This document shows positions 8,450-16,220 of a stretch of 64,000 nt of DNA, piece by piece. The number at the start of each line of letters is the position of its first letter. Positions within the stretch are counted from its first letter, which is position 1. The stretch spans positions 50,954-114,953 of the forward strand of contig JAXHOJ010000015.1 of the NCBI GenBank assembly GCA_034519525.1, in the 5' to 3' direction. The stretch comes from Gemmobacter sp034519525 (lineage in GTDB: Bacteria; Pseudomonadota; Alphaproteobacteria; Rhodobacterales; Rhodobacteraceae). A model generated the notes under the pieces. The model was not told where the DNA came from. It saw nothing but the letters and a program-made list of their open reading frames with translations, and searched no databases. Both the position numbers and the translations under genes were made by a program.

Positions 8450-8893
8450 GTGCCCGAAGCCTCATCCGCTACGACAAGGCGGTTTGTGGATGCCCTGCCG
8501 GTGGCCAAGGGCGACGAGAACTGGCAGTGCCTGGCCACTGCGATCTATCATGAAGCGCGCGGCGAAAGCATCCGGGGCCAGTTTGCCGTGGCCGAGGTGG
8601 TGCTGAACCGCAAGGAAAGCGCAGGCTTTCCGCAAACCGTATGCGGTGTGGTGAACCAGAAGGGCGGCGGCAGCTGCCAGTTTTCCTTCACCTGTGATGG
8701 CCGCCCGGATACGGCCTCGGAAAAGGCGGCCTGGGTCGATGCGGGCAAGATTGCCCGGGTGATGCTGGATGGCGCGCCGCGCGCGCTGACGCTGGGGGCC
8801 ACTTATTTTCACACGGTTGGCGTGCGCCCGTCATGGTCGCGGCGGTTTGACCGGACGGCGGCCATCGGCGCGCATATGTTCTACCGGCAGTAA
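8450..8893 (+). CDS. Cell wall hydrolase, SleB-like catalytic domain (N-terminus displaced by frameshifts)
   Basis: This 147-codon frame (GTG at 8450) holds a complete Hydrolase_2/SleB-type domain: WQCLATAIYHEARGES with the catalytic Glu in YHEARGE, then GQFAVAEVVLNRKES, CGVVNQKGGGSCQFSFTCDG and ATYFHTVGVRPSW. The family cleaves peptidoglycan in the envelope. No signal peptide is encoded in this frame, because a TAG lies 9 bases upstream; the likely native N-terminus is in other frames from 8160. The expressed product is therefore uncertain unless the upstream shifts are sequencing errors. Confidence 0.8.
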   Translation: MPEASSATTRRFVDALPVAKGDENWQCLATAIYHEARGESIRGQFAVAEVVLNRKESAGFPQTVCGVVNQKGGGSCQFSFTCDGRPDTASEKAAWVDAGKIARVMLDGAPRALTLGATYFHTVGVRPSWSRRFDRTAAIGAHMFYRQ

Positions 8894-9025
8894 GCGGATG
8901 TACAGGCGCGAAATGCCGTGGCCATGTCGGTTGCGGGCAGGGCTTAGGCTGCCGACCTAGGGCAGGGCAATAGGGCAGGCCGCCAGATCCGCGGTCGCCC
9001 CATGTTTGCTGCCCGGGAGGGCCCG

Positions 9026-9934
9026 ATGACCAGCGATATCCGCCTTGCCTTCGCCCATCCCGAAGAGCGTAGCCTGGCTTCGGCCACGGCTGACCCGCGT
9101 GACCGTATCAGTCTGCGCGACCATGTGGTTGAGGCCGATATCGGTGCCTTTCAGCAGGAACGCGGCCACAAGCAACGCCTGCGGTTCAATGTGGTGATCG
9201 AGGTGCGGCCCGCGCCCGCGCCGCTGGAAGATGATGTGGATCGGATCCTGTCTTATGACCGGATCACCGAATCCATTGCCGCCGAACTGGCGGAAGAGCG
9301 GTTGAACCTGCTCGAAACGCTGGCGGCCAAGATCGCAGAGCGGATCTTGCAGGAACCGCAGGCGATGCGCGCCTTCGTCCGGATCGAAAAGCTGGATCGC
9401 GGCCCCGGCGCGCTGGGGGTGGAAATCGTGCGGTCGCGCGCCGAGGCGCCGCTGCGCGCGGTGGGCAGCGATGGCGATCTGCAGAACCTGCATCCGCTGG
9501 TGGCGTTTCTGGACAATGACGCGATTGCCGCCCCCGATCTTTCCGCCCGGCTGGATGCGCTGCAGGCGCGCGGTCTGCCGCTGATCCTGACGGTGGGCCT
9601 GCCGGATGGCCCGCGCCCGGAAACCGGCCACAAGCCGACGCAGCGCCGGATTGATCTGCTGGCCATCGAACAGAACGCCTGGGCCTTGGCGGCGCGTGAT
9701 CCGCGCTGCGTGGTGGTTTCCACCCGGACCGAGATCGACTGGGCGATGAAGAACGGGCAAACCATTGTCTGGGCGCCCTCGAAACTGGTGCTGGATGCGG
9801 TGGATGGCCCCCATTCGCGCGATGCGGTGGCGCTGGCGCTGTGGCTGGCGGAGCTGACGGCGGCAGAGGCTCTGGTCGTTCACGGGTCTGTAACAGTGCC
9901 GGCAGGAAGCCGCGTGACGGTGGAGCGCGGCTGA
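9026..9934 (+). CDS. folB: Dihydroneopterin aldolase with long C-terminal extension
   Basis: The FolB domain occupies about residues 20-130: RISLRDHVVEADIGAFQQERGHKQRLRFNV, then LSYDRITESIAAELAEERLNLLETLAAKIAERIL. It would convert dihydroneopterin to 6-hydroxymethyldihydropterin plus glycolaldehyde in folate synthesis. ATG 9026 follows GGGAGGGCCCG and is preferred over ATG 9002. About 170 further residues follow, including GLPLILTVGLPDG and QTIVWAPSKLVLD. They belong to no domain I can name, although I recall long FolB proteins in Rhodobacteraceae. folP follows 44 bases downstream. Confidence 0.9.
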   Translation: MTSDIRLAFAHPEERSLASATADPRDRISLRDHVVEADIGAFQQERGHKQRLRFNVVIEVRPAPAPLEDDVDRILSYDRITESIAAELAEERLNLLETLAAKIAERILQEPQAMRAFVRIEKLDRGPGALGVEIVRSRAEAPLRAVGSDGDLQNLHPLVAFLDNDAIAAPDLSARLDALQARGLPLILTVGLPDGPRPETGHKPTQRRIDLLAIEQNAWALAARDPRCVVVSTRTEIDWAMKNGQTIVWAPSKLVLDAVDGPHSRDAVALALWLAELTAAEALVVHGSVTVPAGSRVTVERG

Positions 9935-9978
9935 CCGCGCCCCTTGCCTGCCATGCCGCTTGGGCCTAAGCGAAGGGC

Positions 9979-10992
9979 ATGAGCTATTATCGCCCCATTC
10001 CGATGGCCGATCCGGCCCGCCCCGCCGATGCCCTGCCGCTGGCCGGGGGCTGGCTGTGGTTTGACCGGGTCGAGGTGCTGGCGCGCGATGCCGCGCCGCG
10101 CCTGATGGCCGCCGCCGATCTGCCACCCGAGGTGAAGGCCCGGCTGACCGCGCCGCGTGCCGCGCTGGCGGGGCTTGCGCTGGATCGTCCGCGGCTGATG
10201 GGCATCCTGAATGTCACGCCCGACAGTTTCTCGGATGGGGGGCAGTTTCTGGCGCCGGAGGCTGCGGTGGCGCAGGGGCGGCTGATGGCGGGGGCGGGGG
10301 CCGAAATCATCGACGTGGGCGGCGAAAGCACCCGGCCAGGCGCCGCCGAGGTGGCCGTGGCTGACGAAATCGCCCGCACAGCCCCGGTGATTGCTGCGCT
10401 GCGGGCCGGGGGGATCGACACGGCGATTTCCATCGACACGCGCAAGGGGGCGGTGGCGCAGGCGGCTCTGGCGGCGGGGGCGGATATCGTCAACGATGTA
10501 TCGGCCTTTACCTATGATCCGGGGCTGAAGGATGTGACGGCACAGGCCGGGGCGCCCTTGTGCCTGATGCACGCGCAGGGCACGCCGCAGGACATGCAGC
10601 TGGACCCGCGCTATGACGATGTTCTGCTGGATGTCTACGATTTCCTGGCCGCCAAGCTGGCCGAGGCGGAGGCGGCGGGTATCCCGCGCGACCGGATCAT
10701 GGTTGATCCGGGGATCGGCTTTGGCAAGACGCTGGAACATAACCTGACGCTGATCCGGGGGCTTTCGCTGTTTCATGGTCTGGGCTGCCCCATTCTGCTG
10801 GGCGTCAGCCGCAAGAAATTCATCGGGACCATCGGGGGTGAGGCCGAGGCCAGCCGCCGGGCGCCCGGTTCTGTGGCCGTGGCACTGGCCGGGGTGGCGC
10901 AGGGGGCGCAGGTGCTGCGCGTGCATGACATATGGGAAACGCGGCAGGCGCTGAGCCTCTGGCGTTCCGTAACTGTGGGGGGCCGGGGATGA
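9979..10992 (+). CDS. folP: Dihydropteroate synthase
   Basis: Condenses 6-hydroxymethyldihydropterin diphosphate with p-aminobenzoate, the step after FolB in folate synthesis. After an N-terminal extension of about 70 residues, the TIM barrel begins at LMGILNVTPDSFSDGG. It continues with IIDVGGESTRPGA, SIDTRKG, IVNDVSAF, LMHAQGTPQDMQ, MVDPGIGFGKT and GVSRKKFIGT, all canonical DHPS motifs. The length (337) is on the long side because of the N-terminal extension. The TGA overlaps the glmM ATG (ATGA), so folB, folP and glmM probably share a transcript, an arrangement common in bacteria. Confidence 0.97.
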   Translation: MSYYRPIPMADPARPADALPLAGGWLWFDRVEVLARDAAPRLMAAADLPPEVKARLTAPRAALAGLALDRPRLMGILNVTPDSFSDGGQFLAPEAAVAQGRLMAGAGAEIIDVGGESTRPGAAEVAVADEIARTAPVIAALRAGGIDTAISIDTRKGAVAQAALAAGADIVNDVSAFTYDPGLKDVTAQAGAPLCLMHAQGTPQDMQLDPRYDDVLLDVYDFLAAKLAEAEAAGIPRDRIMVDPGIGFGKTLEHNLTLIRGLSLFHGLGCPILLGVSRKKFIGTIGGEAEASRRAPGSVAVALAGVAQGAQVLRVHDIWETRQALSLWRSVTVGGRG

Positions 10993-12335
10993 CCCGCAAG
11001 CTTTTTGGCACTGATGGCGTTCGTGGCCGGGCCAATACCTATCCGATGACCGCCGAAATGGCGCTGCGTCTGGGCGCTGCTGCCGGGCGCTATTTCCGCC
11101 GCGATGGCGGGGGCGGGGCGCATCGGGTGGTGATCGGCAAGGATACCCGGCTGTCGGGCTATATGCTGGAAACCGCGCTGACGGCGGGGCTGACCTCCAC
11201 CGGCATGAATGTGCTGCTGCTGGGGCCGGTGCCGACGCCGGCGGTGGGGTTTCTGACGAAATCCATGCGGGCCGATCTGGGGGTGATGATTTCCGCCAGC
11301 CACAACCCGCATCATGACAATGGCATCAAGTTCTTCGGCCCCGATGGCTTCAAGCTGAGCGATGAGGCCGAGGCCGAGATCGAGGCCATTCTGGCGGAAG
11401 ACATCATCCCGGCGCAGCCGCAGAACATCGGCCGCGCCAAGCGGATCGAGGATGGCCGGGGCCGCTATCAGGAATTTGTCAAAACCACATTCCCCGCCGG
11501 GCTGCGGCTGGACGGGCTGAAAGTGGTGGTGGATTGCGCCAATGGCGCCGCCTATCGCGCCGCGCCCGAAGTGTTGTGGGAACTGGGCGCCGAGGTGATC
11601 CCGGTTGGGGTGACCCCAAATGGCACCAATATCAATGATCGCTGCGGATCGACCTATCCGCAGACCGCCGCCGAGGCGGTGGTGGCGCATGGCGCGCATG
11701 TCGGCATCTCGCTGGATGGGGACGCCGACCGGGTGATGATCCTGGATCAGAACGGCCAGGTGGCCGATGGCGATCAGATCATGGCGCTGTTCGCGGCCCG
11801 CTGGGCCGAAGAGGGGCGGCTGCGCGGCGATACGCTGGTGGCCACCGTCATGTCGAACCTGGGGCTGGAGCGGTTTCTGCAAGGGCGGGGCCTGCGGCTG
11901 GAGCGCACGGCGGTGGGGGATCGCTATGTGGTGGAGCGGATGCGGGCGGCGGGGTTCAACCTGGGGGGCGAGCAATCGGGCCATATCGTGATGACCGATT
12001 ATGCCACCACCGGCGACGGGCTGATTGCCGGGTTGCAGTTCCTGGCGGAAATGGCACGCACCGGCCGCCCGGCATCGGAGCTTATCAAGAGTTTCGAGAC
12101 CGTGCCGCAGATGTTGAAGAACGTGCGTTTCGCGGCTGGTCGCCAGCCGCTGGACAATGCCGCCGTCAAGGCCCGCATTGCCGAGGCCGAGGCGCGGCTG
12201 TCGGGCAAGGGCCGGGTGCTTATCCGCAAATCCGGCACCGAGCCGCTGATCCGGGTGATGGCGGAATGTGAGGATGAAGGGCTGATGCGGGCCGAGGTTG
12301 ACGGGATCGTGGCCGCTGTCGAAGCGGCGGCCTGA
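10989..12335 (+). CDS. glmM: Phosphoglucosamine mutase
   Basis: Interconverts glucosamine-6-phosphate and glucosamine-1-phosphate for UDP-GlcNAc, the precursor of peptidoglycan and LPS. The N-terminus is RKLFGTDGVRGRAN. The active-site phosphoserine loop MISASHNPHHDNGIKFFGP has its Ser near residue 104. The Mg-binding DGDADR motif reads SLDGDADRVM. The sugar-binding GEQSGH and the C-terminal phosphate-binding RKSGTEPLIRVMAE are present. The length of 448 is normal. The start ATG overlaps the folP stop, and the next gene begins 5 bases after the stop. Confidence 0.98.
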   Translation: MTRKLFGTDGVRGRANTYPMTAEMALRLGAAAGRYFRRDGGGGAHRVVIGKDTRLSGYMLETALTAGLTSTGMNVLLLGPVPTPAVGFLTKSMRADLGVMISASHNPHHDNGIKFFGPDGFKLSDEAEAEIEAILAEDIIPAQPQNIGRAKRIEDGRGRYQEFVKTTFPAGLRLDGLKVVVDCANGAAYRAAPEVLWELGAEVIPVGVTPNGTNINDRCGSTYPQTAAEAVVAHGAHVGISLDGDADRVMILDQNGQVADGDQIMALFAARWAEEGRLRGDTLVATVMSNLGLERFLQGRGLRLERTAVGDRYVVERMRAAGFNLGGEQSGHIVMTDYATTGDGLIAGLQFLAEMARTGRPASELIKSFETVPQMLKNVRFAAGRQPLDNAAVKARIAEAEARLSGKGRVLIRKSGTEPLIRVMAECEDEGLMRAEVDGIVAAVEAAA

Positions 12336-12339
12336 CCGC

Positions 12340-13047
12340 ATGTCACTGCTTGGCTATATCCGCCCGCATCAGGTTTTGCTGCATATCCCCAAGACCGGCG
12401 GCACCTGGCTGGGGGATGTGATCGCGGCCAACCGCCGCTGGCACGAGCTGCCGCTGGTGCGGCAGCTGTCGCATGGCAACAATCTGGCGCGGGTGGATGA
12501 ACGCTTTGGCCCGCAGGTGAAGGTGGGATTCGTGTTCCGCGATCCGGTGGCGCGGCTTCATTCGGCCTTTGACAGTCGCCGCAATTTCTCGCGCCCCACG
12601 CGTGATACGCCCTGGACCGAGGCCGAGGCGGCCTGTTTCAACCGCTTTGCCAGTTTCGATGCCTTTGCCCGGGCCTTTGCCGCGCCAGAAGGCACCGAAG
12701 ACCGTGACGCCGCAGAGGCCGCCCTGAACGGGGTGGGGCATTTCAAGCGTGGGCTGGGGTTTTTCTTTGGCGATGCGGCGCGGCTGGCTGCCGCCCGGCC
12801 GCGTATCCTGTTCTGTGCCGAAACCCAGAACATGCGGCATCTGCTGCCCGCCTTTGCCCGCGCCTATGGCATCCGCCCGCTGATCGAGCCGGATACGGCG
12901 CGCAGCCATTCCAGCGCCGCCTTCCGCACGGATCTGGGGACAGAGGGCCGCAGCGCCATCCGTGCCCGGCTGGCCGGGGAATATGCGCTGTATGACCAGT
13001 GCCGCCGGATCGAGGCGACGCTGCATGGCGCGGATCTGGCCCGATGA
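12340..13047 (+). CDS. Sulfotransferase-family protein
   Basis: A 235-residue protein. Its N-terminus VLLHIPKTGGTWLGDVI matches the 5'-phosphosulfate-binding loop (HIPKTGGT) of PAPS-dependent sulfotransferases. VGFVFRDPVARLHSAFDSR resembles the 3'-phosphate-binding element (R-x-P-x-x-R-x-x-S). Such enzymes move sulfate from PAPS to a carbohydrate or small-molecule acceptor. The position between glmM and a GT8 glycosyltransferase, with a 4-base overlap to the latter, suggests modification of a surface glycan. The acceptor cannot be inferred. Confidence 0.75.
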   Translation: MSLLGYIRPHQVLLHIPKTGGTWLGDVIAANRRWHELPLVRQLSHGNNLARVDERFGPQVKVGFVFRDPVARLHSAFDSRRNFSRPTRDTPWTEAEAACFNRFASFDAFARAFAAPEGTEDRDAAEAALNGVGHFKRGLGFFFGDAARLAAARPRILFCAETQNMRHLLPAFARAYGIRPLIEPDTARSHSSAAFRTDLGTEGRSAIRARLAGEYALYDQCRRIEATLHGADLAR

Positions 13048-13949
13048 CAGCGGTGGATGTGACCTATGTGTTCGATGGCGGCTATCTGCGGCCTTCGCTG
13101 ATTTCGGCCTTTTCGGTGCTGCAACACCGGCCCAGCGCCATCACCCTGCGCTTTCTGGTGACCGAGGATATCCCGGCGTTGCATCCGGCGGCAGACCGGC
13201 TGCGCGCCGCCTTTCCGCAGGCCGATATTCAGGTGCAGCCCATTGATTTCGACCGCACGCTGCCGGTGGCGGGGCATGTTTCGCCCGCAGCCCTTGCCCG
13301 GCTGAACCTGCCGCAGCTGCTTCAGGCGCCGACGCTGTATCTGGATGGCGATACGATGGTGCGCCGCGATGTCGCACCCTTGTTCGTGCCGGACCCGGAG
13401 CGCCGCCCGATTGCCGCCGTGCGCGACCCGGGCATCGTGAAGGCGCTGCACCAGCAGGCCGGGCGGGGCTGGCTGTCCTCACGCAAATCTGCCCGCCATC
13501 TGCGCGATCTGGAACAGATCGGGCATCTGGTGGATGTGGGGTCTTATGTGAACAGCGGGGTGGTGCTGTTCGATCTGCCGCGCATCCGCGAAATGGGGCT
13601 GGCGCCGAAGATGGGCGATCTGGCGGGCGCCGTGGCCTTGCGCCAGCAATACGGGCTGCGCTTCAACGATCAGAACTGGGTGAATGTGGTGTTCCGTGGC
13701 CAGATCCGGCTGCTGGGGCCGGAATGGAATACGCTCTGGGGCAACCGGCTGACGGCGCGCAGCCCGTTTCCGGCAGCGGAACGTCTGGCCTATGCGATCA
13801 GCCGCGAAAACCCGGCGGTGGTGCATTTCACCGGCCGCCTGCGCCCCTGGGAGATCCGGCATACCTGGCTTTACCCCAAGCGCTACCCCTGGCTGGCGGC
13901 CTACAAGGCGCTGCAGGCGGAGGCGGAGCGGGTGATGGGGCTGGTGTAA
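13044..13949 (+). CDS. GT8-family glycosyltransferase
   Basis: A 301-residue protein with the GT8 (LgtC-like) layout. It begins DVTYVFDGGYLRPSLISAFSVLQHRP and carries the metal/nucleotide-sugar DxD motif in TLYLDGDTMVRRDVAPLF. Then come NSGVVLFDLPRIREMG and FNDQNWVNVVFRG, and near the C-terminus AVVHFTGRLRPWE. It probably adds a sugar to LPS or another surface glycan on the cytoplasmic face. Its ATG overlaps the stop of the sulfotransferase gene. A hairpin at 14038-14065 separates the operon from ilvC, which runs toward it. Confidence 0.85.
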   Translation: MTAVDVTYVFDGGYLRPSLISAFSVLQHRPSAITLRFLVTEDIPALHPAADRLRAAFPQADIQVQPIDFDRTLPVAGHVSPAALARLNLPQLLQAPTLYLDGDTMVRRDVAPLFVPDPERRPIAAVRDPGIVKALHQQAGRGWLSSRKSARHLRDLEQIGHLVDVGSYVNSGVVLFDLPRIREMGLAPKMGDLAGAVALRQQYGLRFNDQNWVNVVFRGQIRLLGPEWNTLWGNRLTARSPFPAAERLAYAISRENPAVVHFTGRLRPWEIRHTWLYPKRYPWLAAYKALQAEAERVMGLV

Positions 13950-13950
13950 G

Positions 13951-14016
13951 AAAGGGGCCTTGCCCCCTCGGCCCTTCCGGGCCTCACCCCCGCGGGTATT
14001 TGGGCCAAGAGGAATG
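13951..14016 (-). repeat. Dispersed extragenic element, copy B
   Basis: It contains GGGGCCTTGCCCC, GGCCCTTCCGGGCC and the core CGGGTATTTGGGCCAAGAGGAA, in the orientation opposite to copies A and C. It lies between the convergent GT8 gene and ilvC. Confidence 0.65.
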
Positions 14017-14037
14017 GAAAAGGCCCGCAGAAACGGA

Positions 14038-14072
14038 AAAGGCCGGAGCAGATGCCCCGGCCTTTCGTTTTT
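14038..14072. terminator. Bidirectional rho-independent terminator between GT8 gene and ilvC
   Basis: The arms AAAGGCCGG (14038-14046) and CCGGCCTTT (14057-14065) enclose a 10-base loop. A T-tract (14068-14072) follows on the plus strand and AAAA precedes the stem, giving TTTT for minus-strand transcripts. The position suits termination of both the GT8 operon and ilvC. Confidence 0.8.
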
Positions 14073-14083
14073 GTGGGCGCAGA

Positions 14084-15106
14084 TCAGTTGCGCGCGCGGT
14101 CAACCATCTTGCCCTTGGAGATCCAGGGCATCATCTCGCGCAGCTTGGCACCGACCTTTTCGATCTGGTGTTCGTCATTGGCGCGGCGCGAGGCTTTCAG
14201 CGTCGGCTGGCCCACGGCATTTTCCAGCATGAAGTCGCGGACGAACTTGCCCTGCTGGATGTCGGCCAGAACCGCTTTCATGCGGGCCTTGGTTTCTTCA
14301 TACGGCAGGATGCGCGGGCCGGTGACGTACTGGCCATATTCCGCGGTGTTCGAGATCGAGTAATCCATGTTGGCGATACCGCCTTCATATATCAGGTCGA
14401 CGATCAGCTTCACCTCGTGCAGACATTCGAAATAGGCCATTTCCGGTGCGTAACCGGCTTCGACCAGGGTTTCAAAGCCGCAGCGGATCAGCTCGACCAG
14501 ACCGCCACACAGCACGGCCTGTTCGCCGAACAGGTCGGTTTCACATTCTTCGCGGAAGTTGGTCTCGATGATGCCCGAGCGGCCGCCGCCGATGGCGGAG
14601 CAGTAGGATTGGCCGATTTCCAGCGCGCGGCCCGAAGCATCCTGATGCACGGCCACGAGGCAGGGCACGCCGCCGCCCTTGACATATTCACCGCGCACGG
14701 TGTGGCCCGGGCCTTTCGGCGCCATCATGATCACGTCGACGCCGGGCTTCGGCTCGATCAGGCCGAAATGCACGTTCAGACCATGGGCGAAGGCGATGGC
14801 GGCGCCATCCTTCAGGTTGTCATGCACGTATTTCTTGTAGGTTTCGGCCTGCAGCTCGTCGGGCATGGTGAACATGATCACGTCGCACCAGGCGGCAGCC
14901 TCGGCAATGCCCATCACCTTCAGGCCTTCGCCTTCGGCTTTCTTGGCCGAGGGCGAGCCTTCGCGCAGCGCCACGACCACATTCTTGGCGCCCGAATCCC
15001 GCAGGTTCAGCGCATGGGCATGGCCTTGCGAGCCATAGCCCAGAATGGCGACCTTCAGATCCTTGATGAGGTTGATGTCGCAATCGCGATCATAATAAAC
15101 GCGCAT
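14084..15106 (-). CDS. ilvC: Ketol-acid reductoisomerase (NADP+)
   Basis: Class I KARI, 340 residues. It converts acetolactate or acetohydroxybutyrate to dihydroxy acids in Val/Leu/Ile synthesis. The ATG at 15106 gives MRVYYDRDCDINLIKDLKVA. The Rossmann motif is AILGYGSQGHAHALNLRDSG, and the NADP loop follows at VVALREGSPSAKKA. FAHGLNVHFG and the metal/substrate motif TDLFGEQAVLCGG are canonical. Upstream in-frame starts would add 44 unconserved residues. A 124-bp intergenic region separates it from two divergent Lrp-family genes that may control it. Confidence 0.98.
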   Translation of the reverse strand: MRVYYDRDCDINLIKDLKVAILGYGSQGHAHALNLRDSGAKNVVVALREGSPSAKKAEGEGLKVMGIAEAAAWCDVIMFTMPDELQAETYKKYVHDNLKDGAAIAFAHGLNVHFGLIEPKPGVDVIMMAPKGPGHTVRGEYVKGGGVPCLVAVHQDASGRALEIGQSYCSAIGGGRSGIIETNFREECETDLFGEQAVLCGGLVELIRCGFETLVEAGYAPEMAYFECLHEVKLIVDLIYEGGIANMDYSISNTAEYGQYVTGPRILPYEETKARMKAVLADIQQGKFVRDFMLENAVGQPTLKASRRANDEHQIEKVGAKLREMMPWISKGKMVDRARN

Positions 15107-15230
15107 GGGCGTATCCTTTCCGTGTCGAAGATATGGGCAAACTACGGAAAATTGCTGGTCGATCCGTGCAAAATTTGACGATACGCCGCTTATGTGGCAA
15201 GGATCATGCGCCATATGCTGAGTAAGTGAA
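15107..15230. promoter_or_regulatory. Divergent ilvC / Lrp control region
   Basis: This 124-bp region between the ilvC start and the first Lrp gene is AT-richer than its surroundings. It holds two similar AT-centred elements, ACGGAAAATTGC (near 15144) and GTGCAAAATTTGACG (near 15167), that could be Lrp-type sites. No convincing -10 element was identified. Assignment as a shared control region rests mainly on position. Confidence 0.4.
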
Positions 15231-15695
15231 ATGTCCATTCATATCGACGATACTGACCGGCGTATCCTGCGCCATCTTCTTGCGGATCCTGCGCTGCCCA
15301 CGGCCGAACTGGCCGCGCGGGCGGGGGTGACGCAGGCCACCTGCTGGCGCCGGATCGACCGGCTGGCGGAGGCTGGGGTGATTTCCGCCCGGCAGGCGGT
15401 GATCGACTGGCGGGCACTGGGCTATGCGGTGGAGGTCAGCCTGCGCTTCACGCTGGACAAGACCAACCCGCGCGCTTTCGATGAATTCCTGGCCGCCGCG
15501 CGTGAGGTGCCCGAGGTGATCGGAATCGAGAGCTTTCTGGGCCGGGTGGATGTGCGGCTGAACATCATCGCCCGCGACATGCAGCACTATCAGCAGCTTT
15601 ACCGCGAACGCATCCTGACCCTGCCGCATATCGCGGATATCGAGGCGCTGATGCTGATCGCCACCATCAAGGACAGCGGGGGCCTGCCGCTGTGA
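15231..15695 (+). CDS. Lrp/AsnC family transcriptional regulator (first of a tandem pair)
   Basis: A 154-residue one-domain-pair Lrp protein. The N-terminal helix-turn-helix (DDTDRRILRHLLADPALPTAELAARAGVTQATCWRRIDRL) is followed by the RAM ligand-binding domain with EVPEVIGIESFLGRVDVRLNIIARDM. It is divergent from ilvC, so branched-chain amino acid biosynthesis is a plausible target. Its TGA overlaps the GTG of a second Lrp gene, so the two are probably translated together and might form mixed oligomers. The ligand is not predictable. Confidence 0.9.
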   Translation: MSIHIDDTDRRILRHLLADPALPTAELAARAGVTQATCWRRIDRLAEAGVISARQAVIDWRALGYAVEVSLRFTLDKTNPRAFDEFLAAAREVPEVIGIESFLGRVDVRLNIIARDMQHYQQLYRERILTLPHIADIEALMLIATIKDSGGLPL

Positions 15696-16150
15696 TCGAC
15701 CTTGATGATACCGACCGTGCCTTCCTGCGCGATCTGGCCCGCGACGGCACGCTGTCGGCGGGCGAGCTGGGCCGCCGCCATGCCCTCAGCCAGCCCGCCG
15801 CCTGGCGCCGGGTAAAACGACTGCAAGAGGCGGGAATCCTCGTCGGGCAGCGTATCCTGGTGGATCGCCCGGCCTTGGGTTTCGGCGTAACGGTCTTTCT
15901 GGGCATCAAACTGGCCACCAAGGGCCGGGTGAGCCTGGAAGATTTCGAACGCGCAGTGACGGCCATCCCCGAGGTGCAGGTGGTACAGCATGTGCTGGGC
16001 CTGTTCGATTACCGGCTGCGGGTGGTGGCCCGCGACATTGCTGATTTTGAACGCGTGCTGCGCCGCCGCATCATGACCCTGCCGGGGGTCGGCCAGGTGG
16101 AGGCCAATGTGCTGCTGACCGAAGAACCGCGCCCTGGCCCCCTTGGCTGA
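15692..16150 (+). CDS. Lrp/AsnC family transcriptional regulator (second of a tandem pair)
   Basis: A 152-residue paralogue of the preceding gene, starting with GTG 15692 inside the previous stop (GTGA). Its helix-turn-helix is DDTDRAFLRDLARDGTLSAGELGRRHALSQPAAWRRVKRL. Its RAM domain contains IPEVQVVQHVLGLFDYRLRVVARD, aligned with the first protein's ligand region but with different residues. The two therefore likely differ in ligand or share DNA binding as heteromers. A dispersed extragenic element follows. Confidence 0.9.
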   Translation: MIDLDDTDRAFLRDLARDGTLSAGELGRRHALSQPAAWRRVKRLQEAGILVGQRILVDRPALGFGVTVFLGIKLATKGRVSLEDFERAVTAIPEVQVVQHVLGLFDYRLRVVARDIADFERVLRRRIMTLPGVGQVEANVLLTEEPRPGPLG

Positions 16151-16160
16151 CCGCATCGCC

Positions 16161-16220
16161 TTTATCTTGGCCCAAATATCCTGGGGGTGAGGCCGCAGGC
16201 CGAGGGGGCAAAGCCCCCTA
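16161..16220 (+). repeat. Dispersed extragenic element, copy C
   Basis: It contains the core TTATCTTGGCCCAAATATCC, then GGCCGCAGGCC and GGGGGCAAAGCCCCC hairpins. It lies between the convergent second Lrp gene and the UbiH-type gene, and its last bases touch the latter's stop codon. Confidence 0.65.

Noticed and set aside
13724..15178. Plus-strand open frame of 484 codons
   Set aside because: It overlaps the end of the GT8 gene and the whole of ilvC antisense. ilvC is certain.
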